Part shown: positions 23,745 through 35,269 of the stretch, piece by piece
How positions within the stretch are numbered: position 1 is the stretch's first letter
Layout: each line of letters begins with the position of its first letter
Assembly: GCA_002105175.1 (NCBI GenBank)
Contig: MCGE01000026.1
Coordinates: 434,001-498,000 of the forward strand
Source of the DNA: Absidia repens
Lineage: Eukaryota; Mucoromycota; Mucoromycetes; Mucorales; Cunninghamellaceae
Direction of reading: 5' to 3'
Length of the DNA: 64,000 bases
Translations under genes and position numbers: made by a program
The notes under the pieces: model-generated
What the model was told of the DNA's origin: nothing
Database searches by the model: none
What the model saw: only the letters and a program-made list of their open reading frames with translations

Positions 23745-25030
23745 CTAATCTATCTGTATCACTCGTTGACAAATTTGCTGATCATTTGCAAGGTCCTTTT
23801 GTAATGAGACATTTCTGCCACTGACATCGTCACAAACCCCATGGATGGCACCTACCAGGCGAACAGCACATGATTCCACACCAGCATCCGCCAAACGTCT
23901 AGCGTATCCTTCACCTTCATCACGGACCTCCATCACATTCAGCAGTAACCGTCAGGTACCAAGGCAGTTCTTTCAATTCATCATCAGTAGCTAGCAAGGG
24001 AGCAGCCATTACATATTCAGGGGAGGCATGAATCCAGTGTCCATCTACTTGTTATTGTACTTGTCACCAAAGTAAAGTCTGTTGATGCATTCAATGTCGG
24101 CAAGGGATAGCGTATATTCGACAGTAGTGTATATCTTGAACGGTGCGTAGTGATGTCGAGTAGGTGCTGTAGGAGGATAAACCAGAACCGGACCATGTAC
24201 CACATCGTTATGACCACATTGTTTCAATAAAACTATGAAATCGATATAGAAGAGAGAGGGAGTTAGAGAAGAAGAAAAAAAGAAGTTTGTTGTGGTAGAG
24301 GGGGGAAGGCCCAAGATTATTATTTTACTTGACGTCACAGCTGTCATGTTTTCGCCTAAAATAGAGAAAATGAATCAGTAAGTAAAATGTGTATCCATAT
24401 TGATAAGACACACATCCGCCCTTTCCCTTATTTACCTGCCGAGTCCCCAAATACTGTCAGTTTCAATGGACCAACATTGAGAGATGCGATATTTGATGGA
24501 TCCACAAAATAGATGAATAGTATTTCTACGGGATACCTGACTTCGGGACTGAGGGTGTATTCCCTATAGACAACGACACTACGCGCCCTGACAACCACCT
24601 ATGATTACCCTTATCAGTACCGAGCCTGTGCGATATTTTCAATAATACAAACTTACATCTTTCATAAACTTTTCTGTAGTGTTCGTTCCAACTTCCAAAA
24701 ATCTACCCACCACCATGCCTATTTTTTTTAAAAAAAAAAAAAAAAGAGTTCATTGAATGCATCACCCTCATTCCCTCAGGACATACAACGACAATAACTA
24801 TATACCTACAAGTAAACAGCCACGGGAAGAAATTTCATTTTCATTTGGTTTCATGATTACCAGTTGGACGGTCCTCTGTGCCATTACCCGCCATGGGTTG
24901 CAATGATCTTTTCTTCCACAAGCGCCACCTTGGGGTTCATGAGACATTTCAGAAGGGAGAGACGAATAACGGTTGTCTGAAAACTGTCGCATGTCCTTCA
25001 AAGAGATCGATGCCATACTCATGCCGCCTT
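23745..25030 (-). pseudogene. broken alpha/beta-hydrolase (hormone-sensitive lipase family)
   Basis: Reading the minus strand, fragments occur in the order of an HSL-family esterase (PF07859). First is VQLVIMKPNENE (about 24850), then VVGRF...TTEKFMKD (about 24690). VVVYREYTLSPEVRYPVEI (about 24540) and a FGDSAG nucleophile elbow (about 24440, running over an intron into GENMTAVTS) follow. Next are VLVYPPTAP (about 24170), ASPEYVMAAPLLA (about 24000) and RDEGEGYARRLADAGVE with the catalytic-histidine segment GAIHG (about 23850). Breaks: the oxyanion HGGG motif is gone; GDSAGG reads GDSAGE; an in-frame TAG follows GDKYNNK near 24045, after which the frame changes; and a single-base frame change lies between TVTAECD and VRDEG near 23935. 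I read it as a relic. Sequencing errors could explain one break but not all of them. Confidence 0.72.
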
Positions 25031-25979
25031 GATTCGCCACTTTCAGCTTGGTAGATAGGATCGAGTGGAGCAGCTGACGTGGTGATAGTATATATATATA
25101 AACAAGAGACATCGTGCTTTTTTCTTTTTTTTTTTTGATGCCGAAGAAAAAAAAAAGGGGGGGGCAGCAAAGCGTGTTTTTTTTTTTTTTTGAGCGATTC
25201 ATTTTTTTTTTTTTATGAGCACCTGACAATGTACCGTTATTTATTGGGGACTAGGATATAGTTACACTCAAGGAAGAATATAAATAATATGAATTTCTAT
25301 ATGATGTTTTTATATCAGGGGGGGGGGAAGGAGAAAAGAGATAACAGCGGTCTAAACCTTGGTAGTAGTGTGCTCAGCCAGGCCACATCATGAACACTCT
25401 TTCATTTTTTCCATGCCTTGGGTATAAATTCTAAGGTTTGCCTGATTGGTAACCTTTGGTGGAAAGTGGGATAGAAGGGAAGAGGGGTTGGAAGATCGTC
25501 TGTGCACCCATACAGCATGTGATCTATGCGGCGTTCGAATAAAACTCGAAATGGTCTTTGTGTATAAGTAAGAATCAAGAGAGAGCACATTCGATATTAA
25601 AAATAATATTGAAAAGTGGGTGAACTTGAGCCGAGCAGCATAAATTTTCCATCTCGTTCAATTTCAAATGATAATGCCAAGTCAATAAATAAAAATAAAA
25701 ATACGGATCGCCTTTTTCATGCATAAAAAGGGAACACAGTCGATGTTGTTTATTGAAGCATCCCAAATACAAGTCATTAAAACAAAAAGAAACATCCATA
25801 TCATCACACACAAGTCAATATATAATAGTAAATTTGGAGATTTATTTGATTGTAACAATAATAAATAAATAAGTAGTAACCAAAAAAGTGAAAGATATGG
25901 GTAATAAAAAATAAACAAAATAGATATTCTAACACTAATAAAAAGCTAATTATGACACAAGGGGGGGGGAAGGATTTTT
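25031..25979. other. intergenic, A/T runs
   Basis: Contains T and A runs at 25120-25216, a G run at 25319-25329, and AT-rich DNA to the end of the RhoGEF gene. Short overlapping frames on the minus strand match nothing. No gene seen. Confidence 0.45.
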
Positions 25980-28534
25980 TCATTGTTGGGCTTTGTTCAT
26001 TGCCACAGCAAGAGCAGTCAGGACCATGCGGGCACGAGAGATATGGTAGTAATCCGGATGGTTCTTTTCGGTATGTTTTTGTAAATCAGCCAATAATAGT
26101 CCATAACGAGCAATTCTCTGAATGGGAATAATCAAGAAGTCATGCACATAAAATTGGTTGGTTTCTTTGCGCGAGGCCAGTTTTTCTTGATACATTGCAA
26201 ATCCTTTGTTGTGTTGCGCTCGATGATCCAACTTCTTCCGGTTCACCTTGTAGTCCAATGCACATCTCAGATACACCACAAATTGATTGGCCATCGTACA
26301 CAGTTCTTTGCCCAGCAAAAGTTGATCGTTCGGCGAAGGTAGCATTCGGGCATCGGCGTTCAGGTGGAATGGAAGTCGGTTTGACCCAGCCGTGTTTCTT
26401 GATGATGATGATGATGATGCTGTGGAGTTCGATACGGACGGTGAAGGTGAGGCGAGGGAGAAGGATGATGACGGTGAATGGAGTCCTGATGTGTGTCCTT
26501 CATACTGTGAGAGATGTCGTCGATGTCGATAAGGAGGATGACTACCTCCATCGATTGCAGATAATTTTGTTGACCGAAAAGAACCGTTATTGCTGTTACT
26601 GCTGCTGCTGCTGCTGCTGCTGCTGATACCACCAGGTAATTCTTGGTGAGATGTGGAAGGGGTGGAGGGAGTGGAAGCGGACGTTTTTGCCGAAGGAGGA
26701 TGATCCAAATATGGCGCCATCGATCGAATCAATTGAGAAGAGCATTGCATCAAGTCGGGCAAATTTGAGAAAAGATCCAAATCCGATGTCCTTGTAAATG
26801 CACCACCTTGGCGTTCCAAAGATTCCTGTAATGGATCACAAAACATCTACGGGAAGTCAAGTTTTTTTAGTTAGTTTCATGTATCACAAATTATATGCAG
26901 GAAGCGCCGCTTTCTGGCGGTCATTCTATTTTTTTTCTATTTTTGTTTTTTTTCGCCTCGCCCCCAAAAAAACTTACCACTTTTGAATAATACAATTGAT
27001 TCCAAAATGTCACTTCAGTCAAATAAAATTCACGTAAAATGAATTTTCTTGTCAATGCATTGCGCTCTCGCTTTTCTTTCGACTATGTATATATATATAT
27101 ATATATAGGTATAAATAATGTGGGGCATTAGTTATAGTTATGTGGGAGTAGGCAAAAGGGAAATGAATAACTTACCAAAGTAGACTGTTGTTCAAAAGAT
27201 AATGTTGATGATGATCTGTTTGCTGATTTGATGGAGCTATCCTCTTGTTGGTCATCATTTTTCAAAGATTCCACCAAAGAGTCATGCCAAACACGTAGAG
27301 CTTTCTTTTCATGTTTTCCACTGGTGTGTCGGCGTAATGGTCGTGATCGAGGTTTCATTGTCGAGAAAGAGAGTAGGCATTGATGACGATGGTGGTGGTG
27401 ATGATGATCATAAACATCTTGTGGTAGAGAAGTCACCAAAGAAGGAGAAGCACCACCCACAGAAGTCAATGGAGTCATGTGAGTAGAATGAAGCATTGGA
27501 GAGTTCACTGGTGAGCAAAAAGATCGCATCATGACTGATTCTTGCATTGTTTTAGTGGGATTGGAGGATTGCGATGGGCAACTAGATCGTCGTCGTACTC
27601 GATGAGAAGGAGATTGCATAGTTGACAGGTGACTGGATTTTTCATCGCTGGTAGATGTCGTCTGCGTATTGATATTATCGTACCAAGAGAATGATGATGA
27701 TGATATTGATGCCGTTGGTGTTGGTGAATATGATGTCATCGAATCGTTCCCTTGATCTGATCGATGCTGTTGCTGTTGTTGTTGCTGCTGGTCAAGATCA
27801 GTTGAAGAAACTGATTTCCTCTTGTTCATGGTATCCTGGTGATCACAATGGAGTGCTGACATTAGTAGTTGTGGTGGTGGTTCAGGTGGTTCGATACTGG
27901 GAGCATTTCTTGAGCACTTTTCGGATGGGCACAATCGCATACGAGATACTAAAGGAAGGAGCCTTTTCTTTTTCTTTTTCTGATGTGATAATGACGAAAA
28001 TGATGATGATGATGAAGAAGAAGAAGCAGATCGAAGTGGCGTCACATGTTTTGTTTTGTTCTCTTCCGAATAGGATGTTGGTGTGCCAGAAGAGGTAGAG
28101 GTGTAAAGGTTAGACTGTAGAGAGGAGGAGCGGGGCGGGATTGCTTTCATGGCAGTTGTGATAGGTGCTGGAAGTTGAGGTGCATCAGTAGAAGTTGGTG
28201 AGGAAGTAGGAGAAGGTATGGACCAAGAGCCAGTATCACTAGTTGATGAGGATCTGGCGCTAGATCTACTGCGATGACTGCTGGAATTGCTGTTAGTTCG
28301 ACTGCTGGGAGGAGTGGGAAGGTTGTATTGGACCCAGGAGGCAAACTTGGACTTTCGGTAAGCGTCGACGGGTAATGAGGTCCTTCGTAATTCTTTTGCG
28401 TGGAGTTCATTCGCTGATGCTGAGGTATCGTTGATTTTATCAGTATCTGAATGAATGACATTGATCAAATGGTCAGGTGAGCTGTCGTCAGTGATACCAA
28501 GATAGTCTAGTCTGTCACTTAAGTCATTCGCCAT
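25980..28534 (-). CDS. Rho guanine-nucleotide exchange factor (DH domain)
   Basis: Three exons join in phase: 28534-27176, 27082-26978 and 26846-25980; 776 residues. The first 450 residues are low-complexity (Ser, Thr, Pro, His, one Gln run), with a basic stretch around KPRSRPLRRHTSGKHEKK. The DH (Dbl homology) domain starts in exon 2 (RKFILREFYLTEVTFWNQL). It is interrupted by a Ser/Pro-rich insert of roughly 110 residues and resumes at LLLGKELCTMANQFVVYL. It ends with DFLIIPIQRIARYGLLLADL and KNHPDYYHISRARMVL, the highly conserved DH helix that contacts the GTPase. Such proteins load Rho/Rac/Cdc42 with GTP in cell polarity. No PH domain follows; the protein stops about 20 residues after the DH domain. 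It is divergent from the TPR gene, with 272 bp between start codons. Confidence 0.85.
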
Positions 28535-28806
28535 AGGAATATGTATGAGGGGAGGGGAAAAGGAAGGGGGTGAAAGATAATTGAAAGAAGAAGAAAATTA
28601 AAATAGAAAGGGGATATGAGAAATAATTCCAAAGGAGGATTATTTTTTTCTCTTATTTTGAAACATTGGTTTCCATGATATGAATTCCGCAGCGGGATTT
28701 CAAACCAAAACTAAAAACAAAAAACTAGTCAAAAACATAAAAAAATAAAAACAGACCGCATAAGTAAACGTCTTGCTCGTTTATTTTTATTCTCTTTTTT
28801 CACATA
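28535..28806. promoter_or_regulatory. divergent promoter region, RhoGEF / TPR gene
   Basis: 272 bp between two outward-facing ATGs. On each side a pyrimidine-rich leader directly precedes the start (TTCTCTTTTTTCAC-like before 28807; the complement of an A/G-rich block before 28534). No specific factor site is recognised. Confidence 0.45.
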
Positions 28807-29502
28807 ATGTTTTTGCGTCGTGCTTTAAACCAAAACCTTACCAAAGGTAGATACGTTGTAAACACTGCTTCCTTATCACAAAAATACCGCCCACAATGCT
28901 TGCCAGCAGCATTGGCTGTCACAAACACACAAAGAGGTAAATAAGACGGACCAACTAAACTAGTTAGTGGACGCGTTTCTTGGTACTTAACGTTTTCTTC
29001 TCGGAATACAGGTTTCAAAACGTCTCTCAGGCTACAAGATCGTCTATCTGATGCAGAAGAACAAATGAAGCTCGGTACCGATCAGTTGAACCAAGGCTCG
29101 ATCGATATGGCGATGAACCACTACCACAGGTCCGTCCAACTTGCAGCTACGCCCGCAGGTTACTTCAATATTGGTGTCTGTTACTTCCAAATGGGTAAGC
29201 ATAAGGATGCTATCAAATCTTTTGAAAAGTCTTTGGAATTGGATCCCAACGCTGCCGATGCCCATACCAATATTGCTTCTGCTTACTTGATGATGAGTGA
29301 CGTTCAACCTGCTATCACCCACCTCGAACAAGCGTCCAATTTTAATCCTTTGGATGGTGAAGTGCACTTCAACTTGGGATGTGTCTATGAAGCCACTGGA
29401 AAACTGGATGATGCCAAGCTTAGATTTGAACGTGCAAGAGACCTTGGTATCCCTCAAGCTACTGCTGCACTGGACAAACTGGCCAAGAAATCGGCAAAAT
29501 AG
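28807..29502 (+). CDS. TPR-repeat protein, probably mitochondrial
   Basis: Two exons, 28807-28936 and 29012-29502, join in phase; 206 residues. The N-terminus (MFLRRALNQNLTKGRYVV...) has Arg/Lys and no acidic residues for more than 40 positions, as in a mitochondrial targeting presequence. From about residue 55 there are at least three tetratricopeptide units: AEEQMKLGTDQLNQGSIDMA, GYFNIGVCYFQMGKHKDAIK with SFEKSLELDPN, then AHTNIASAYLMMSDVQPAI and VHFNLGCVYEATGKLDDAK. TPR arrays are protein-binding scaffolds; the partner cannot be named. AATAAA at about 29612. Confidence 0.82.
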
Positions 29503-29919
29503 AACTTTTAGATTTAGATATTAGGTCGGTTTTAGGTTTAGTCTTCGTTTTAGTATTCCCTATTCTCTTTTTTTTATCTATTCATTGCTGATTTATATAT
29601 GTTATGGATATTCAATAAAATTAACAATGCTACATATATGATATTGACTCTGGGGTGAATGAAGAGGCGGGGAAGGGAAAGATCACAACCATACTTTGAT
29701 CACACAATCACATTGTACACATAGGCACAACATACAAATCACATATGACCCACCTCATTTAGCATATAGATATTACATATAGACAATACACATATTACAT
29801 ATAGACACTGCGCACACACATTTGAAAAATATATAAAGCAGGCAAAATATATGTTTGATAAAGGATATTTTATTAACAGATTTCCGCGACAAAAACTAAT
29901 GAAGATTATATAACTAAAG
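29503..29919. other. intergenic between convergent 3' ends
   Basis: A 417 bp spacer between the TPR gene and SEC15, which run towards each other. It holds AATAAA at about 29612 for the TPR gene and a stretch of short imperfect repeats around ACATATAGACA at 29770-29815. No gene seen. Confidence 0.5.
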
Positions 29920-32900
29920 CTAATTACTGGGTAACGATCGTAATACCCTAGAATAAAAATAAAAATAAAATGAGAATGAGAATGATAACCTACGGTTATG
30001 AGTATATTTCAACTGACCTTGCTACATTTTCCAATGCCTTGTGATGCGCCCGTTCTTTTGAATTCAATGTAGATACACCCACTGTCGTAGGCAGTCCTCG
30101 AAGTAATCTAAAGAAAAAAAGACGTCAAATCATCGTGCCTGACTTTGTTCCAGTCTCCCAATTTTTTTTTATTTTTTTTTCCTCGGTCTTACTTTTCAAA
30201 GAGAGTTATCACATCGTTCTTATTGACCTTGCCGTAAAGTTTGCTTCTTAGATGAGGAGTCAAATATTCTTCTGGATTATCACTAATGGCCAATTGAATC
30301 AACTATATGACAGGAAAACAATATAATTCGTTGAGTGTCGCGACGATTGAAATATCTTTTTTTTTTCGGGGGATTTTACCTGACGGAGTTCATAGGAAGT
30401 ATCAACAACAGTAGGATCACCCAAGCTTTGGATAAATTCTTCTAAAAAGTGGACATCGGTATCGAAGTTGACCAATGCTTCTGTCGTAATTGCGGGGTAA
30501 TCTGGGGACAGAAGTTGGTTCTAAAGCCAGCCACCCCCCAAACGAAAAAAGGCATGAATAAACGACCCTTTAGTTTTTTTATTTCTCTTTTTTTTTTTTT
30601 TTTGCTTACTTTCAAATTATTGCAAAGATGCTCCAAGGCATCAAAATACAATAAGCTTTTGATGGATTCTGGAAGATTCAATAGAGCAGCATTAGTGACG
30701 TTGGTCAAAAATGTGATCATATCTTGCAAATGTGGACTAGGTTGTTTTTGCACCTCTCGTGTTTCCCTGTCAAGTAATAATAATAATAAATATATAAACT
30801 AAAATATCAATCTTTTTTTTCTTACCAATCATATTCAGAAAGTTCCAAAAATTCATCCAATTTGGAATTAACCAGTTCGAAAATACGTTTTTCAGCTTTC
30901 CTTCGTGTTTCCTTGAAGATCGACGTGGCTTTGAGATGAATTCGTCCTGAGCGATGGAAGGATCTTGTTTCCATGAGCAACATTTCGAAATCAGGGCAGG
31001 TGGATTCAAAGTATTCGATATTGATGATGATTTGTACAATTTGTGAGAGGTTGGTCGATCGAAGTTTCTTGAGTAAAATGGCGTTCACTATTTTGATCAG
31101 GAGACTGTCCACTGCCTGTCGATAAAATAAAAAATCAGTATCATCCCCCCCGGTCAAGCCTGTATAAAGCTCATCACACTCACTTTTTTCAAGATATCAT
31201 CCATTTCACCATGCGTTTGAGAGAATCCTTCAGCGAATTGGTAAAATTGGTGCACAAATGCGCTAACGTCGCGGCAACAAGTGGGAAATACTTTGGAAAA
31301 TGGTAGTCGTAAGGGGAATCTATACAAATACATCAATAGTCGGTTACCTTCTTTTTACCCACTCGCTTTGTTTTTTGTTTTTCTTGTTACCCATAACGCT
31401 GCAGGAATTCACGATCAGGTCTAAACCGGGTATATTGCATGACTTCCCGTAGTTCTTCTTCATTTTCCACAGTCATTGGCATACATTCATCTTCTTCAAC
31501 AATCTACGAAAAACAATCATTTAGTGTTTTGGCTTCTGTTTATATATTGTCTGTCACTTTTTTTTTTTTTACCTTTTCAAAAACTTGACTGTATTCGTGT
31601 ATTAACAATTCAGAGTAGCGTTGGAACAATGCCAATAGTGTTTCTTGAAGTGGCTTGACAGTATAATCGAATCCCTATTCAAACCAAAATAGAGATAAGG
31701 TGTAAATGGGTTTGTGTGTGTTTACTCTATGTACCATATTACTGACCTCCAAGGTTTGAATGAAGATCAACAAACAGTATTTGACACGGAGGAAGAGTTC
31801 AGGATCCCGACAACCTTTCAAACTTTCAGAAACCACATTGATCACTCTTCCCGTCACCATTTCCCACAAAGCGTCGATCTAACAAATATAAACCACGATC
31901 AGTTACTAGTCATATTTTTTTTTCTATATCTTTACCTCTGATCGACTGCGGAAATCCTGTGTGCTGTGCAAAACAATGTGTTCAATGATAAAGAATCCAA
32001 CAATATCCTGTAAAAGGGTTTCAAATGCAGCAAAATTCCCATCACGCAAGTTGACCGGTGCAGAGAGAGCCAAGTTTGCTTGTGCCTAAAACTAATGTAT
32101 TAGTCTCTATACACATAAAATCCCTTCTCTCCCTCTCTTACCCGGCGATCTTCTTCATAGGATGTTTTGAATTCTTGTCGTTGTCCCAGAGTATCATAAA
32201 CATGTATACATTTAAATAGCGGTTCAAAGTCTATATTGATTTCATCCACCATGCTGGCTGTTCAATAATATATGCAGGTGAGTATGATTATCTTCAATAC
32301 AAATTCCCCCACCAATTCCTTGTTTCTGACTTACATTCAAGTCCTTCATTCACCACCATTTCGATAGCAGAGTTGACATTATGATGTTGTAAATTCTTGA
32401 GTTTTGGGTTTTCAGCTGTTTTCATCCGCCAGCGTTCTTGTCGTTCTTGCATTCTTTGCATTGCCATGGATCCAATTTCTCTTGATATTTCCCGGACTCT
32501 TGCCAGCCATTCTTTCAAATCGGAGGTGACCAGTTCCTTGACCATCGTTTCTTTGACAGGCACACTTTGAGCTACAAAAAGAAAAGGTCATTTGTATGAT
32601 TAGTATCATGTATTCCTTAACATAAATATAAATATATATATATATATATTACATAAAGCCTTGGCGAAACTGTATTGAGAGATGGATTGTACTTGTTGGT
32701 ATTTCAAATCGTTCAAGGTTTTGAGGGTCGAGTAGTATTTGTGTTGTTCAAGTTGATGATCTGCCTTATTCGCCAAGTCCAATACCACTAGACTAGATTG
32801 TAGTGCACTGATGGCATCGTCCACGTTTTGTTGTACCCGCCGTGCTTCCATCCATTCCCGTCGTTTTTTCGTCACTAATCCACCGGTTGCTTGCAATTCT

Positions 32901-33250
32901 TTGTTCACGTCCGTAATCTTATCCTTCAAAGTGATAGATCCTTGTCGTACTTTGAGTAGCTGGTCAACGGCATGAACAAATTCCTGGAAAAATATAAGAG
33001 AAGCGTTGTGAATAAAAAAAAATAAAAAAAAGAAGAAAGAGATACTTTTTGATGGGGAGAGTAAACTTACTTGATAATGAGCATTACACATGCGTTCAAT
33101 TTCACCATCCTTCTTCCGTATGTATTTGTCAAGTTGTTCAAGGGTTTCTGCATCGTCCATGGCCCCAGTAAGCGTCATATCTAGCCCACTAGATGATATA
33201 ATAGAATCACCTAAAGAGATGGATTTGGGAATACCCTCCTTTGAGGTCAT
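29920..33250 (-). CDS. SEC15: exocyst complex subunit Sec15
   Basis: About 15 short exons on the minus strand give roughly 780 residues, within the Sec15/EXOC6 range. The first is 33250-33071, the second starts at 32983 and the last is 29947-29920. Family marks in order: GAMDDAETLEQLDKYIRKK; a coiled-coil N-terminus; ISQYSFAKAL|SQSVPVKETM and VTSDLKEWLARVREISREIG, both strongly Sec15-like; FEPLFKCIHVYDTLGQRQEF; DIVGFFIIEHIVLHST; DALWEMVTGRV; then C-terminal helices such as FPLRLPFSKVFPTCCRDVSA, INIEYFESTCPDFEMLL and DFLE-type ends. Sec15 binds the Rab GTPase Sec4/Rab11 on secretory vesicles and links it to the exocyst at sites of polarised growth. The frames between exons are consistent with splicing; I did not verify every junction base by base. 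Confidence 0.92.
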
Positions 33251-33626
33251 TTGTTGTAGGGATGAAGTTTAAAATAAAACGATGAAAGCGGAGAGCAAGA
33301 GTATAAAAAAAAAAGTTGAATCTCGCGACATTTTTCATTTTCATTTTATGCGGTGTTTGAAAAATCAAAATTTCATACCATATGCCAGCCCAAGTTTCTT
33401 TTGTGTTTTGAGGGGCCATCGCTCCATTGAACATAGCACCCAAAAAATAAAAATAAATAGAAAAGTTCCTTCTTCTTAAACCTGTATTAATCAGCATCTT
33501 GAGTATAAATCCTGACCAGGATCGATTTGTGTTTTATCAAATTATATATCGAAGTGTGTATCGGGATTTCCCATTTTTTGTCTCTAGGTCACCAGTCATG
33601 TATGCAGAGGTTAAGGGATTTTGCTT

Positions 33627-33660
<34 letters not shown>

Positions 33661-33932
33661 TGACCTTTTTTTTTTTTTTTGGCTGCTATGGGTCGCAGAC
33701 AATGAGTTTTATTTATTTATGCGGGTGTGATACCACGGATTTTGAATTAAGTGACACGGTTAGCCCTTTTAGTTTCTACTCAGACTATCGCTACAGCCTT
33801 AAAACGGTAATGCCAAACGTCACCTATTGTCTTGATTAGAAATCGATTTAAACACACCCTTCATTTCCGCTGTTATCATTTTTTTTTTCTTTTTCTTTTT
33901 TTTTTCATCAACCATCGTTCTTTTTGAATAAT
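33251..33932. other. divergent spacer, SEC15 / aldo-keto reductase
   Basis: 682 bp between two outward-facing start codons. It includes a 29-30 nt A run (33629-33657) followed by a T run (33666-33680), and a pyrimidine-rich leader (33878-33905) before the reductase start. No gene seen. Confidence 0.5.
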
Positions 33933-35269
33933 ATGGAATACGTGCAATTTGGAAAAACTGGATTAAGAGTAAGGAAAAGTATATATACAAAAAAGACGTT
34001 CAACTTGGATTGCTGTTCTGTCTCTTCCCTAAAAATAACCCCCCCATCGCTAACATGTAGTGGTTTTTTAAATAGGTGTCCCGCATCGCTTTAGGCTGCA
34101 TGTCTTATGGTTCTTCTCAATGGCAACCATGGGTAAAGGATGAGGAAGAATCACTGGCCTTGATAGAAAAGGCGTATGGACAAGGCATCAATTTCTTTGA
34201 CACCGCTGATGGATACAGCAATGGCGAAAGTGAACGTATTTTGGGAAAGGCCATTGATAAATTCAAGTTTCCTCGAGGTCGCATTGTGGTAGCCACCAAA
34301 GTGTTTTTCCCATTGGCGGATGACATGTCCCGCAACATTCTTGGTGCAAAACCTGAAAATGACCCTGCCTTTGTGAACGGCTATGGTTTATCAAGAAAAC
34401 ATATCTTTGATGCTGTGGATGCTTCATTGAAACGTCTAGGATTGGATTATATTGATATCTTGTATATTCATCGCTATGATGATGTAAGTGATTTTGAAAC
34501 TCCTACTCGGCAAAGTCTAATTATTATTATTTTTTAATAGAATACGCCTATTGAAGAAACAATGGAAGCTTTACATGATGTGGTGAAAAGTGGCAAGGTA
34601 CGATACTTGGGAGCATCATCTATGAATGCGTGGAAGTTCATACAAGCGAACTATGTGGCTGAATTACGAGGCTGGACCAAATTTGTGTGTATGCAAAACC
34701 TGTATAACCTTATTTACAGGGAAGAAGAGCGTGAAATGATCCCCTTCCTGGCCAATCAAGGAATTGCGATGGTTCCTTGGTGAGTAAACTCTGCACTCAC
34801 ACACACGCCATGACATATATGATACAAGGAAATTATTAATCTTAGTGATGATATATATAGGTCTCCTTTAGCAAGAGGGCTGCTTTCTCGTCCAAATCAA
34901 GAAAAATCTGTTCGTGCAGACTCTGATCGCGCAATCGCTGGCTTTTTTGCTGAAAAGGAAAGCGCTAATAATGCGGAAATCAATAATCGGGTGGCGGCAA
35001 TAGCAGAAAAGAAAGGTGTCTCAATGTCTCAGGTAAACATCATAAAAGATTCACTTGCTATGATGATATTTTCTCAACTATACATTTTATTATTATAGAT
35101 TGCATTGGCCTGGACATTTACCAAACCATTTGTCACGTCTCCTATTCTAGGCATTGGAAAAGAAGAGCATCTGTATGATTTGGTGAATGCTCTCAAGGTG
35201 AAATTGACGAAGGAAGACACTGATTATTTGGAAGAACCATACATTCCCCGAAATTTGATCCCAATGTAA
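33933..35269 (+). CDS. aldo-keto reductase (aryl-alcohol dehydrogenase / YakC-like group)
   Basis: Five exons join in phase: 33933-33968, 34076-34483, 34541-34779, 34861-35032 and 35099-35269; 341 residues. [19 protein letters not shown] is the usual start of this group. The catalytic tetrad is visible: Asp and Tyr in [14 protein letters not shown], Lys in IVVATKVF and His in [18 protein letters not shown] and the segment [15 protein letters not shown] belong to the NADPH-binding barrel, and [11 protein letters not shown] to the C-terminal coenzyme site. It reduces aldehydes or ketones with NADPH in the cytosol; the natural substrate is not predictable. Its neighbour 2.4 kb downstream is a second aldo-keto reductase of a different group, so this is not a tandem duplicate. 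Confidence 0.92.

Noticed and set aside
26195..26626. Plus-strand frames opposite the RhoGEF
   Set aside because: They are antisense shadows of the exon with Ser and His runs. The DH domain on the minus strand accounts for the sequence.
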